Positions 17,081 to 27,000 of a DNA stretch of 49,700 nucleotides are shown piece by piece. The stretch is from Streptomyces sp. LUP47B. GTDB taxonomy: Bacteria > Actinomycetota > Actinomycetes > Streptomycetales > Streptomycetaceae. Location of the stretch: the NCBI RefSeq assembly GCF_001746295.1, contig NZ_MJAH01000027.1, positions 1-49,700 of the forward strand. Reading direction: 5' to 3'. The translations under genes were made by a program, and so were the position numbers. The notes under the pieces are model-generated. The model was not told the origin of the DNA. It saw only the letters and a program-made list of their open reading frames with translations, and searched no databases. Numbering within the stretch: the first letter of the stretch is position 1; each line of letters opens with the position of its first letter.

Positions 17081-18595
17081 GTGACCACCACGACCGACCT
17101 GGTGTCGTACGAGGACGCTCTCGCGTCGTACGACCCCGTCATGGGCCTCGAGGTCCATGTCGAACTCGGCACCAAGACGAAGATGTTCTGCGGCTGTTCG
17201 ACCGAACTCGGTCAGGACGCCAACACGCAGACCTGTCCCACCTGCCTCGGCCTGCCCGGCGCGCTCCCGGTCGTCAACGCGATCGGCATCGAGTCGGCTG
17301 TCAAGATCGGTCTCGCGCTGAACTGCGAGATCGCCGAGTGGTGCCGCTTCGCCCGGAAGAACTACTTCTATCCGGACATGCCGAAGAACTTCCAGACCTC
17401 CCAGTACGACGAGCCGATCGCCTTCAACGGCTACCTCGACGTCCAGCTGGAGGACGGCGAGACCTTCCGCGTGGAGATCGAGCGCGCCCACATGGAGGAG
17501 GACACCGGCAAGTCGACCCACGTGGGCGGCGCGACGGGCCGTATCCACGGCGCCTCGCACTCGCTGCTCGACTACAACCGGGCCGGCATCCCGCTCATCG
17601 AGATCGTCACCAAGCCGATCGAGGGCGCGGGTGAGCGCGCTCCCGAGGTGGCGAAGGCGTACGTCCGTGAGCTGCGCGAGGTCATCAAGGCGCTCGGTGT
17701 GTCGGAAGCCCGCATGGAGATGGGCCAGCTGCGCTGCGACGTGAACCTGTCGCTGCGCCCGCACGGCCGCGAGAAGTTCGGCACGCGTTCCGAGACGAAG
17801 AACGTCAACTCGCTGCGGTCCGTGGAGCGCGCGGCCCGTTTCGAGATCCAGCGGCACGCGGCCGTCCTGAGCAGTGGCGGGACGATCATCCAGGAGACCC
17901 GGCACTTCCACGAGGACACGGGGTCCACGACCTCGGGCCGTGTGAAGGAGGAGGCCGAGGACTACCGGTACTTCCCCGAGCCGGACCTCGTTCCGGTGGC
18001 CCCCTCGCGCGAGTGGGTCGAGGAGATCCGGGCGGCGCTCCCCGAGCTGCCGCTGGTCCGCCGCAACCGGCTCGTCGCCGAGTGGGGCATCACGGCACTC
18101 GACATGCAGGCGATCCTCAACGCTGGCGCCCTGGACCCGATCGTCGCCACGATCGACGCCGGTGCCGACGCGGCCTCCGCCCGCAAGTGGTGGATGGGTG
18201 AACTCGCCCGCAGCGCCAACGAGTCCGGCAAGGCGCTGGACGAGCTGGCCATCACGCCGGAGCAGGTCGCCCGAGTCACGGAGCTGGTCTCCAAGGGTGA
18301 CCTGAACGACAAGCTGGCCCGCCAGGTCATCGAAGGCGTCCTCGCCGGCGAAGGCACCCCGGACGAGGTCGTCGACAAGCGCGGTCTGAAGGTCGTCTCC
18401 GACGAGGGCGCCCTGGGTGCCGCCGTCGACGAGGCCATCGCCGGCAACCCGGGCATCGCCGACAAGATCCGCTCGGGCAAGGTCGCCGCGGCCGGCGCCC
18501 TGGTCGGCGCGGTCATGAAGGCGACCCGCGGTCAGGCCGACGCGGCTCGCGTCAAGGAGCTGATCCTGGAGAAGCTGGGCGTCGGCGAGGGCTGA
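17081..18595 (+). CDS. gatB: Asp/Glu-tRNA(Asn/Gln) amidotransferase subunit B
   Basis: This 504-residue subunit is the kinase/transamidase half of GatCAB: it phosphorylates the mischarged Glu or Asp and transfers ammonia to it on the tRNA. Seen: GLEVHVELGTKTKMFCGCS with CPTCLGLPG (zinc-site cysteines), NYFYPDMPKNFQ, DYNRAGIPLIEIV, and the C-terminal GatB/YqeY helical tail ending EKLGVGEG. GTG 17081 follows GAGAGGGAAG. It is last in the operon, with a strong hairpin 14 bp after the stop. Confidence 0.97.
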   Translation: MTTTTDLVSYEDALASYDPVMGLEVHVELGTKTKMFCGCSTELGQDANTQTCPTCLGLPGALPVVNAIGIESAVKIGLALNCEIAEWCRFARKNYFYPDMPKNFQTSQYDEPIAFNGYLDVQLEDGETFRVEIERAHMEEDTGKSTHVGGATGRIHGASHSLLDYNRAGIPLIEIVTKPIEGAGERAPEVAKAYVRELREVIKALGVSEARMEMGQLRCDVNLSLRPHGREKFGTRSETKNVNSLRSVERAARFEIQRHAAVLSSGGTIIQETRHFHEDTGSTTSGRVKEEAEDYRYFPEPDLVPVAPSREWVEEIRAALPELPLVRRNRLVAEWGITALDMQAILNAGALDPIVATIDAGADAASARKWWMGELARSANESGKALDELAITPEQVARVTELVSKGDLNDKLARQVIEGVLAGEGTPDEVVDKRGLKVVSDEGALGAAVDEAIAGNPGIADKIRSGKVAAAGALVGAVMKATRGQADAARVKELILEKLGVGEG

Positions 18596-18608
18596 GCGCT
18601 CTGTTGGG

Positions 18609-18642
18609 TACGGCCCCGGAGGACATGTCCTCCGGGGCCGTA
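18609..18642. terminator. 34-bp perfect palindrome between convergent gatB and methyltransferase
   Basis: Two 17-bp arms (left arm TACGGCCCCGGAGGACA) are exactly complementary with no spacer. The palindrome fills the 50-bp gap between the stop of gatB and the stop of the convergent methyltransferase gene, so it most likely terminates both. Confidence 0.85.
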
Positions 18643-18645
18643 GCG

Positions 18646-19461
18646 TTACTTACGGCGTCCTACGAGCCGTACGAAGCCCAACGACCGCCCCTGGTCGGCC
18701 CGTACCATCTCGCCGACGTCACGGGCCATCGTGCGATGGAACTCCTGGGGGCTCTCCTCGGCGATCACGTCGCACCACAGCAGCCAGTCCTTCCAGCCGT
18801 CCGGCTGCCAGTCGGCCGTCTCGACCTCGACGGCCCCGCCGCGGGTCCAGTGCCGCCGCCACCAGTCGGCCGAGTGGAAGCACCAGAAGTCGGGCTGCCA
18901 CCACTCTTTGAGGTGCGCGGGCGGCTCCACGCCCTCGATCTCCTCCCGCATCGCGGGGACGACGATCCCGATCCGCCCGCCCGGCTTCAACAACCGGGTC
19001 AGCGTGGGCAGATAGAGGTCATTGGTGCCGAAGTACTGGTACGCGTCGATGCTCATGATCGCATCGAAGCTGCCCTCGGCGAAGGGCAGGTCGTGTGCCT
19101 CGGTGTGCACGGGCAGCACCCTGTCGGCGAAACCGGCCTCGGCGATGCGCTTCGCGTTCTCGTCGGGCTTGACCCACAGGTCCGCCGCGGTGACCTGGAC
19201 GTCGTACTCCCTGGCCAGGAAGACCGAGGTCATCGCCCGGCCGCAGCCCAGGTCGAGCACGCGGGCGCAGGGCCGCAGGGTGTCCAGGCCCAGGGCGGGC
19301 CCGAGCCACTCCAGCAGCCACAGCGCGTTCGGGCCCATCTGGTTCTCGATGACCCAGCGGACGTCGTAGCTGTTGCTGCGCGGGTAGCGGGCCTGGGTCA
19401 GCCGCCGGGTGAGGTCCTCATTCGAGGGCCCCGTCAGAGGCGGGGTGATGTCGTCTGGCAT
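18646..19461 (-). CDS. Class I SAM-dependent methyltransferase
   Basis: This 271-residue protein has a Rossmann SAM-binding core: motif I RVLDLGCGRAMTS, acidic motif II AADLW, motif SFDAIMSIDAYQYFG and post-motif LLKPGGRIGIVVP. The Trp-rich stretch after it (KEWWQPDFWCFHSADWWRR, cut short here) is unusual and may shape the substrate pocket. A good AAGGAG site lies about 9 bp before the ATG. The target is unknown; the fold places it among small-molecule methyltransferases (Methyltransf_11/25). Confidence 0.88.
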   Translation of the reverse strand: MPDDITPPLTGPSNEDLTRRLTQARYPRSNSYDVRWVIENQMGPNALWLLEWLGPALGLDTLRPCARVLDLGCGRAMTSVFLAREYDVQVTAADLWVKPDENAKRIAEAGFADRVLPVHTEAHDLPFAEGSFDAIMSIDAYQYFGTNDLYLPTLTRLLKPGGRIGIVVPAMREEIEGVEPPAHLKEWWQPDFWCFHSADWWRRHWTRGGAVEVETADWQPDGWKDWLLWCDVIAEESPQEFHRTMARDVGEMVRADQGRSLGFVRLVGRRK

Positions 19462-19601
19462 CGGTGAACGGGCTCCTTGAGTCCGGGGAAACGGAAAGGG
19501 ATACGGAGGAGCTCGGTCGGACGCTCAAACAACGCACCTGCTTCGGTCGGGGGCCGGACGGGCCCGCGGTCGCTCAGCGGAACACGCTACGCTCGCCCGC
19601 C

Positions 19602-19907
19602 ATGAACGGTCCTGCGAATTCCGAGTCGTCCGACATACAGGAGGAGTACGACGGCCAGGTGCTGGACGCCCGGCGGGCCCGCTGGACGGCCTCCGGCACC
19701 GGCGCGCTGCTGGCCCTCGCCGGTCTGGCCGCGGCGGCGCTCCGGTTGAGCGGCTCCGCCCCCGCGCTGGTCCCCGCGGCCTACGGACTGGGCGCCGGGG
19801 TGTGCGCGCTCGCCGCGGTCCTGGGCTCGCGCGGGCGCACCCGCAGGGCCCTGTGGCTGCTGATCGCCGGCGTGATGGTGATGGCGCTGGGCGACCAGTT
19901 CGACTGA
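19602..19907 (+). CDS. Two-helix membrane protein (101 aa), probably leaderless
   Basis: ATG 19602 lies 8 bp after a TACGCT -10-like box (19588-19593) and has no ribosome-binding site, pointing to a leaderless message. The product has a polar, acidic start (SESSDIQEEYDG), a basic Arg-rich turn, and three short hydrophobic stretches (about 37-52, 60-75, 85-97) separated by RGRTRRA. It is divergent from the methyltransferase gene. No recognised domain. Confidence 0.7.
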   Translation: MNGPANSESSDIQEEYDGQVLDARRARWTASGTGALLALAGLAAAALRLSGSAPALVPAAYGLGAGVCALAAVLGSRGRTRRALWLLIAGVMVMALGDQFD

Positions 19908-20096
19908 CGTGACAGAGTGACCGTTACTGTCCTGTGATCTGTCTCGCACTCTTGTGAATAAACGCACGATCGCGATAAACGATCACTTTCCCCTGCAAGA
20001 GTGGTCCACGCATTGCTCATGCGTTCTTTGCGGGCCGTTCACACATCAAGGACTGTTCCCGGTCAAAGATCCACAATTCACCCCGGGAGCACGTTC

Positions 20097-22340
20097 GTGG
20101 CAGCCCTTGCACGCTGGTGTGTACGACGCCGCCTTGTCGTCGTTCTCCTGTGGCTGCTCGCCCTCGGCGGGGTGAGCGCTGCCGCCGCCGTCACCGGCTC
20201 CGTGTACTCGAACGACTACGAGGTCCCCGGCACCGAGTCGGGCCGCGCCACCCAGCTGCTCCAGGACGGCTTCCCGCACCTCGGCGGCGACAGCGACACG
20301 GTCGTCTGGCACCTCACCTCGGGCTCGGTCCGGGACGCCGACGTCGAGCAGACGATGACCGCGACCCTGGACAAGATCGCGGACCTGCCCGGAGTGGCCG
20401 CCGTCGTCAGCCCGTACGACGACGCGGGCGCCGCCCGGATCAGCGCCGACGGACACACCGCGTACGCCACCGTCACCTTCGCCGACTCGGCCGAGGACAT
20501 CGACGCCTCCCAGGCGAAGGCCGTGGTGGACACCGCCAAGGACGCCGAGGCCGACGGGCTCCAGGTGGAACTGGGCGGCAGCGCCGTCGCCCTCACCGAG
20601 TCCTCGGGCGGCCATGTCGCCGAGATCGTCGGAGTGCTCGTCGCCGCCGTCGTGCTGTTCCTGGCCTTCGGCTCGCTCGCCGCCTCGCTGCTGCCCATCG
20701 CCACCGCCCTGGTCGGGGTGGGCACCGCGTACGCCGGCATCGGGCTGCTCGGGCATGCCATGACCGTCGCCGACTTCGCGCCCATGCTCGGCATGCTGAT
20801 CGGGCTCGGCGTCGGCATCGACTACGCGCTCTTCATCGTCACCAGACACCGGCGCGGCCTCAAACGCGGACTGAGCGTCGCCGAGTCCGTCGAGAACGCC
20901 GTCACCACCACCGGGCGCGCGGTCGTCTTCGCGGGTGCCACGGTTTGCATCGCCCTGCTGGGAATGCTGATCCTCCGGCTCGGCTTCCTCAACGGCGTCG
21001 CGATAGCCGCCTCCCTGACCGTCGTCCTCACGGTCGCCTCCTCCGTGACCCTGCTGCCGGCCCTGCTCTCCCTCATCGGCATGCGCGCCCTGAGCCGGCG
21101 GGAGCGGCGCCGCCTCGCCGAGCACGGGCCCGAGCCGGAACTGCCGACCGGGTTCGCCCATCGCTGGTCCGCGTTCGTGGAACGGCACCCCAAGCTGCTC
21201 GGCGGCATCGCCCTCCTGGTCATCACCGTCCTCGCGCTGCCCACCCTGGGCCTGCACCTCGGCACCTCCGACCAGGGCAACGACCCACGGTCCGCCACCA
21301 CGCGGCAGGCCTACGACCTCCTCGCGGACGGCTTCGGCCCAGGCGTCAACGGCCCGCTCACGCTGGTGACTCGTGTCGACGGTGCCGAGGACAAGCTGCT
21401 CCTCGACAACCTCGACGCCACCATCCGCACCACCGAGGGCATCGCGTCCACCACCCCGGTGACCTACGACACCGGCGGCGACCTCGCCTACTTCACCATC
21501 GTCCCCGAGTCCGCCCCGCAGTCCCAGCAGACCAGCGAGCTCGTTGACCGGCTGCGCACCGAGGTGCTGCCGCGCGCGGAGACCGGCACCTCACTCGACA
21601 TCCAGGTCGGCGGGACGACGGCGTCGTACGACGACTTCGCTGACATCATCGTCGGCAAGCTGCCGCTGTTCGTCGGCGTGGTCATCGGCCTGGGCTGTCT
21701 GCTGCTCCTGCTCGCCTTCCGTTCCGTCGGCATCCCGCTGAAGGCAGCCGCGATGAACGTCGCCGCCGTCGCCGCCTCCTTCGGAGTGGTCGTGGCGATC
21801 TTCCAGTGGGGCTGGGGGAGCGAACTGCTCGGCCTCGGCCGCGCGGGCCCGATCGAGCCCTTCCTCCCCGTGATCATGGTGTCCGTGCTCTTCGGGCTTT
21901 CCATGGACTACCAGGTCTTCCTGGTCAGCCGGATGTACGAGGAATGGCTGGAGACCCGCGACAACCGGCGGGCCGTCCGGGTCGGCCTCGCCGAGACCAG
22001 CCGGGTGATCAACTCCGCCGCGGTCATCATGATCTCCGTCTTCCTCGCCTTCGTCCTCAGCGGCGACCGCGTGATCGCCATGTTCGGCATCGCGCTCGCC
22101 GCCGCCGTCGCCCTCGACGCCTTCGTCCTGCGCACCCTCCTCGTCCCGGCTCTCATGCATCTGCTCGGCGGCGCCAACTGGTGGCTGCCGGGCTGGCTGG
22201 ACCGCCGGATGCCCCGTATCAGCATCGAACCTCCCGAGCGCCGCGCCGCGCATGAGAGGCTCACCGATGTCGTGGAGCAGGACGTCGTGGAGCAGATGGA
22301 GAGGGAGCGGGACGAGGATGTACGCGATATCCCTGGGTGA
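20097..22340 (+). CDS. MMPL/RND family transporter
   Basis: This 747-residue protein has the duplicated MMPL layout: one N-terminal helix, a large extracytoplasmic loop, five helices, then the same again. The proton-relay Asp-Tyr pairs of MmpL proteins are present in both halves: GVGIDYALFIVTRH and GLSMDYQVFLVSRMYEE. Such proteins export lipids or hydrophobic compounds using the proton gradient. GTG 20097 has GGGAG (20085-20089) at good spacing. The gap upstream (19908-20096) is AT-richer, with ATAAACG twice. The cytoplasmic tail is Glu/Arg-rich and overlaps the next gene. Confidence 0.9.
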   Translation: MAALARWCVRRRLVVVLLWLLALGGVSAAAAVTGSVYSNDYEVPGTESGRATQLLQDGFPHLGGDSDTVVWHLTSGSVRDADVEQTMTATLDKIADLPGVAAVVSPYDDAGAARISADGHTAYATVTFADSAEDIDASQAKAVVDTAKDAEADGLQVELGGSAVALTESSGGHVAEIVGVLVAAVVLFLAFGSLAASLLPIATALVGVGTAYAGIGLLGHAMTVADFAPMLGMLIGLGVGIDYALFIVTRHRRGLKRGLSVAESVENAVTTTGRAVVFAGATVCIALLGMLILRLGFLNGVAIAASLTVVLTVASSVTLLPALLSLIGMRALSRRERRRLAEHGPEPELPTGFAHRWSAFVERHPKLLGGIALLVITVLALPTLGLHLGTSDQGNDPRSATTRQAYDLLADGFGPGVNGPLTLVTRVDGAEDKLLLDNLDATIRTTEGIASTTPVTYDTGGDLAYFTIVPESAPQSQQTSELVDRLRTEVLPRAETGTSLDIQVGGTTASYDDFADIIVGKLPLFVGVVIGLGCLLLLLAFRSVGIPLKAAAMNVAAVAASFGVVVAIFQWGWGSELLGLGRAGPIEPFLPVIMVSVLFGLSMDYQVFLVSRMYEEWLETRDNRRAVRVGLAETSRVINSAAVIMISVFLAFVLSGDRVIAMFGIALAAAVALDAFVLRTLLVPALMHLLGGANWWLPGWLDRRMPRISIEPPERRAAHERLTDVVEQDVVEQMERERDEDVRDIPG

Positions 22341-22893
22341 CGACGGGGCCGAACTGCGGCCCCTGGAGCCGTGGCACGCGGAGGAGTTCCTCGCCAACCT
22401 GGAGCGGGGGCGGGAGTTCATCGGGCAGTTCATCCCCTTCGGCTCCCAGGCCGTCGACCTGGCCTCCGCGCGCGAGACACTCCAGCGGTACGCCCGGATG
22501 CGCGCCGACGACACCGGCGGCTACCACGGCATCTGGCTCGACGGAAAGCTCGTCGGCGGAGTGCTCACCCTCAACTTCGACGCCGAACAGGGAAACTGCG
22601 AGGTCGGCTGCTGGCTGGAGCCCGCCGCGACCGGCCGCGGACTGATCACCCGGGCCATGCGGACACTGATCGACTCGGTGGTCGAGGAGCGCGGTGTCCA
22701 CCGGGTCGAGTGGGTCGCCGCATCGGGAAACACGGCCAGCATCAACGTCGCCAAGCGCCTGGGAATGACCCGCGACGGAGTCCGCCGTCAGGCCCACCCC
22801 TATCGTGGCGTACGGCACGACCTCGAGGTGTGGTCGATTCTCGCCCCCGAGTGGCGTGAAGCACGCGCGCGTGCAGCCCGGAACGATCATTAA
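22318..22893 (+). CDS. GNAT family N-acetyltransferase (RimJ/RimL-like)
   Basis: This 191-residue protein starts 23 bp before the end of the MMPL gene, so the two are translationally linked. It shows the GNAT order of the RimJ/RimL group: ELRPLEPWHAEEF, GGVLTLNFD, the acetyl-CoA strand EVGCWLEPAATGRGLITRAM (Gly-Arg-Gly pyrophosphate loop) and NTASINVAKRLGMTRDGVRR. The acceptor may be a protein N-terminus or a small amine; linkage to the exporter could mean modification of an exported compound, but that is inference. Confidence 0.87.
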   Translation: MYAISLGDDGAELRPLEPWHAEEFLANLERGREFIGQFIPFGSQAVDLASARETLQRYARMRADDTGGYHGIWLDGKLVGGVLTLNFDAEQGNCEVGCWLEPAATGRGLITRAMRTLIDSVVEERGVHRVEWVAASGNTASINVAKRLGMTRDGVRRQAHPYRGVRHDLEVWSILAPEWREARARAARNDH

Positions 22894-22919
22894 GAAACCT
22901 CTCAGACAGGATCCGTACG

Positions 22920-23516
22920 GTGCCCGACATGGGAACGAAGACAGCTGACGAGACCGGCGCCGAGACGGGCGCCAAGGCCACGACCGACGAGGAGAAGGTG
23001 AGCGTCGCCAAGACCGACGAGGTGACGGAGGCCGAGGACACCTCGGCCGAGGACACCGCCGCCGACGAGATCGACGACGAGGACGACCTGCCCGAGGCCA
23101 CCCGGGAGGAGGGCCCCACCGGGGTCGGCCAGGGCGCGGGCGCCGTCGTCTCCGCGGCACTGGGCCTCGTCTCGCTCACCGGCAGCTGGGTCGGCACCGT
23201 GGCGTCCGCGCGGCAGTCGCTGGTCGGCCAGCTGCACGCGCAGACCGCGACGTCCTCCGACGTGGCGAAGCTCCTCGACGAGGGCTACGGAGACGCCTGG
23301 AAGGCCACCGCGCTCTGGGGCGGCGTCTTCGCGCTGATCGCCCTGGTCGTCGGTGTCGGCGTGCTGGCCCGGCCGGCCTTCGGTGCTCCCGGCAAGCCGC
23401 AGGCCACCTGGATCAAGTCCGTCGCCTGGGGCGGTGTCGCGCTCGGTGTGGTCGGCCTGCTCCTGGCCGTCCTCAAGTACACCGACCTTCTGCTGGACCT
23501 GCCTTCCGCGAGCTGA
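22920..23516 (+). CDS. Membrane protein with acidic, probably disordered N-terminus
   Basis: GTG 22920 (an ATG at 22929 is also possible) opens a 198-residue frame. The first 65 residues are Asp/Glu/Thr/Ala-rich with repeated EDTSAEDTAADE-type segments and are probably disordered. Then come three hydrophobic helices (about 71-90, 122-143 and 161-182) separated by a loop with a basic/polar face. No known domain is recognised. The acidic tail resembles phospho-regulated or envelope-associated actinobacterial membrane proteins, but that is only a resemblance. Confidence 0.75.
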   Translation: MPDMGTKTADETGAETGAKATTDEEKVSVAKTDEVTEAEDTSAEDTAADEIDDEDDLPEATREEGPTGVGQGAGAVVSAALGLVSLTGSWVGTVASARQSLVGQLHAQTATSSDVAKLLDEGYGDAWKATALWGGVFALIALVVGVGVLARPAFGAPGKPQATWIKSVAWGGVALGVVGLLLAVLKYTDLLLDLPSAS

Positions 23517-23530
23517 ACAAGCGCAGGTCA

Positions 23531-23583
23531 CGAGGGGTCTTAGGGCAGCCGTAGGTACCTTACGGAGGCCGTAGGACCCCTCG
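23531..23583 (+). terminator. 53-nt nested hairpin, likely terminator
   Basis: An outer stem CGAGGGGTC (23531-23539) with GACCCCTCG (23575-23583) encloses a second hairpin built on CCGTAGGTACCTTACGG (23549-23565). It lies just after the acidic membrane protein gene. The nested shape is more elaborate than the simple hairpins used elsewhere in the window. Confidence 0.5.
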
Positions 23584-23712
23584 CGCGCGTCTAAGGCCCC
23601 CGCGGCCCGGGAAGATGCGGAACTCTCCCGATGTGGCGGACCCCCCTCGGAGACGAAGGTAGAGGCATCGCAGAAAGCGATGCCCGAAACCGACTCCGAC
23701 AAGGACGACACC

Positions 23713-23901
23713 ATGTACTCCGCATACGAGATCTCCCAGTACCGTGCCGCCGAACTCCGCCGCCAGGCCGAGCACGAGCGGCTCGTCCGCGAGACGCTGC
23801 GCGGCCGCCGCGCCGCCCGTCGCGAAGCCGCCGAGCGCACATCCGAGAGCGATTCGCATACCGGCCGCCCCTGGCGGCACCGGTTCCTCCGCACGGCGTG
23901 A
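23713..23901 (+). CDS. Small Arg/Glu-rich protein (62 aa)
   Basis: ATG 23713 has AAGGA (23700-23704) at correct spacing; an upstream in-frame ATG at 23680 lacks a site. The product begins MYSAYEISQYRAAELRRQ and continues as a long, highly charged helix of alternating Arg and Glu with a basic end (RPWRHRFLRTA). It looks like a short amphipathic or coiled-coil helix. The beginning resembles small conserved Streptomyces proteins, but I cannot name a family. Confidence 0.6.
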   Translation: MYSAYEISQYRAAELRRQAEHERLVRETLRGRRAARREAAERTSESDSHTGRPWRHRFLRTA

Positions 23902-24050
23902 GCGCCGGCAGGGAGGACGGCCGTACGGCTCTGCCCGTCCCCGCGGTCACCACCGCGGCCGTCCTCCCGGCAGCCAGGGCCAGTTGGGGAACCGGACCCG
24001 CCCCGAAAACGAGTGCCGCGCTGTCGGACCCGCGTGCAATGCTCGGGCTT

Positions 24051-27000
24051 GTGGAGACCAGGTCCGTCAGTCCCGTGTTCGTCGGCCGCACCGAAGAGCT
24101 GAACAGCCTGAACGAAGCGCTCTCCCGCGCCGCCGCGGGAGAGCCTCAGGCGTTGCTGCTCGGCGGTGAGGCCGGTGTCGGCAAGACACGGCTCGTCGAG
24201 GAGTTCGCCACCTCCGCCTGCCGTCAGGGCGCGGTCGTCGCCCTCGGCGGCTGCGTCGAGATCGGCGCCGACGGACTGCCCTTCGCCCCCTTCTCCACCG
24301 CCCTGCGCGCTCTGCGGCGCGCCCTGCCCGACGAACTGGCCGCCGCGGCCGCGGGCCAGGAGGAGGAACTGGCCAGGCTGCTGCCCGAGGTCGGCGAGGC
24401 CCTCCCCGCACGGGGCACCGGCCGGCACGACGAGGAGAGCCTGGCCCGCCTCTTCGAACTGACCGCCCGCCTCCTGGAGCGCGTCGCCGCCGAGCGCACC
24501 GTCGTCGTCGCCCTGGAGGACCTCCACTGGGCCGACGCCTCCACCCGCCACCTGCTGGCCTACCTCTTCCGCACCCTGCGCACCGGCCGCCTGGTCGTCC
24601 TCGCCACCTACCGTGCCGACGACATCCACCGCCGCCACCCGCTGCGCCCCCTGCTCGCCGAACTCGACCGGCTGCGCACGGTCCGCCGGATCGAACTCGG
24701 TCGCTTCAACCGGGACGAGGTCAGCCGCCAGATAGCCGGGATTTTCGCCACCGAGCCGAACCCCACCCAGGTCGACGACATCTTCGAACGCTCCGACGGC
24801 AACGCCTTCTTCGTCGAGGAACTCGCCGTCTGCGCCACCGAGGGCTGTGGCGCCGGCCTCACCGACTCCCTGCGCGACCTGCTCCTCGTCCGCGTCGAGG
24901 GGCTGCCCGAAAGCACCCAGCGGGTCGCCCGGGTCGTCGCCGAGGGCGGCTCCACCGTGGAGTACCGGCTGCTCGCCGCCGTCACCCGACTCGCCGAGGA
25001 CGACCTCATCGAGGCGCTGCGGGTCGCGGTGAACGCCAACATCCTCCTTCCGGCACCCGACGGCGACGGCTACCACTTCCGGCACTCCCTGGTCCGCGAG
25101 GCCGTCGCCGACGATCTGCTGCCCGGCGAACGCTCCCGCCTCAACCGCCGCTACGCCGAAGCCCTGGAGGCCGACCCCACGCTGGTCCCGGCCGCCGAGC
25201 GGGTCATGCGGCTGGCCAGCTACTGGTACCACGCCCACGATGCCGCCAAGGCCCTGCCCGCCGTCCTGGACGCCTCCGTCACCGCCCGCCGCCGGCACGC
25301 CTACTCCGAACAACTCCGGCTCCTGGAACGCGCGATGGAGCTGTGGGACACCACCCCCGAGGACGTCAGGGCCGCCCTGCGCCCCGTGGACTACACCGAG
25401 GTCTACCCTCCCTGCGGCTGCGACCCGGCCACCACCCCGCTGCGCTACCTCGACCTGATGGCCGAGGCCGCCGTCGCCGGCCGCCTGGGCGGCGAACGCG
25501 AACGCGCCCTGAAGATCACCAAGCGGGCGCTGCACCTCCTGGAGGACGACGGGGACCCCCTGCGCGCGGCGTGGTTCTGGGTACAGCGCTCCCATCTCGT
25601 CCAGGGGCTGGCCCGCGGCGACGGCTGGGCGGAACTGGCGACCGCCGAAGAGCTGGTGCGCGGCCTGCCGCCGTCCGAGGTGCACGCCGAGGTGCTGGCG
25701 AACGTCGCCCACTGGTCCATGGTTCACGTTCCCGGCCCGGAGGCCATGACGGCCGCCGAAAGCGCCGTGGAGTACGCGCGCATGGTCGGAGCCCGCGAGA
25801 TCGAGATGAACGCCCGGCTCACCCACGCGGGTCTCCTCGTCGAGTCCGGTGGCGTCGAGACCGGGCTCGCCGAGATGTTCGAAATCCTGCGGCAGACAGT
25901 CGAGGACGGCATCTCCGCCGTCGCCAGCCGTGTCTACGTGAATCTGCCGAACGCCCTCGAAGCCATCGGGCGCTCCCGGGAAGCCGTGCCGATCCTGGAG
26001 GAAGGACTCGGCTACGCCCGGAAGTTCGGCCTGTCCGACAAGGAGGCCTGGATCTGGGGCAACCTCGCCGAGTCCCTCCACTCGCTGGGCCGCTGGGACC
26101 GGGCCGCGGAATCCGCCACGAGGGCCGAACTCGTCGGCCGAAGCGCCCAGCCCCGCGGCTTCCACGCCGGCAACCGCGCGGCCCTCGCCCTCGCCCGCGG
26201 CGACCTGTCCGAGGCGGCACGCCAACTCACCGCCGCGCGCGGCTACTTCGGTACCCATGACAGAGCCCCTCAGCACGAACTCCCCCTCACCGAACTGGCC
26301 ATCGGTATCGCCGCCGCCGAAGGCCGCCTCCTGGACGCCCGCGCCGAACTCGAACGCGTCCTGGACGCCGGCTTCCCGCCCGGCACCCAGCGCTATGCCT
26401 GGCCCCTGCTGCTCACCGCCGCCACCATGGAGGCCGACGCCCTCGGCCTGCCCGTCGCCGAACGGGACCGCGCGAAGATCCTCCACCGCATCAGGGAGGC
26501 CGCCAGGCCCCTCGCCACCAACGCACCCGTCTGGCTGGCCCACGAACGCTGGGTCCGCGCCGAACTGCTGCGCGCCGAGAGCGCCGACACCCCGGACCAC
26601 TGGTACGAGGCCCTCACCGCCCTCGAGCCCTTGGAACGCCCCTATGACCTCGCCCGCGTCCGCCACCGGCTCGCCCAGGCCCTGCTGTCGGCACCCGGCG
26701 GCGCCGAGCAGTCCGACCGCGAGCAGGCCACCGAACTCCTGCGCCTCGCCCACGCCGCCGCCGACCACCTCGGCGCCCGGCCCCTCGCCGACGCCGTCAC
26801 GCTCCTCGCTCAGCGCGCCCGTCTCACCCTGACCGTCGCGCCGGCCCCCGGCGGGGACGACCCGGTCCGCTCCCTCGGCCTCACCGGCCGCGAACGCGAT
26901 GTCCTGCGCCTGGTCGCCCTCGGCCGCACCAACCGCCTGATCGCCGAGGAACTCTTCATCTCCCCGAAGACGGCCAGCGTCCATGTCTCCAACATCCTGG

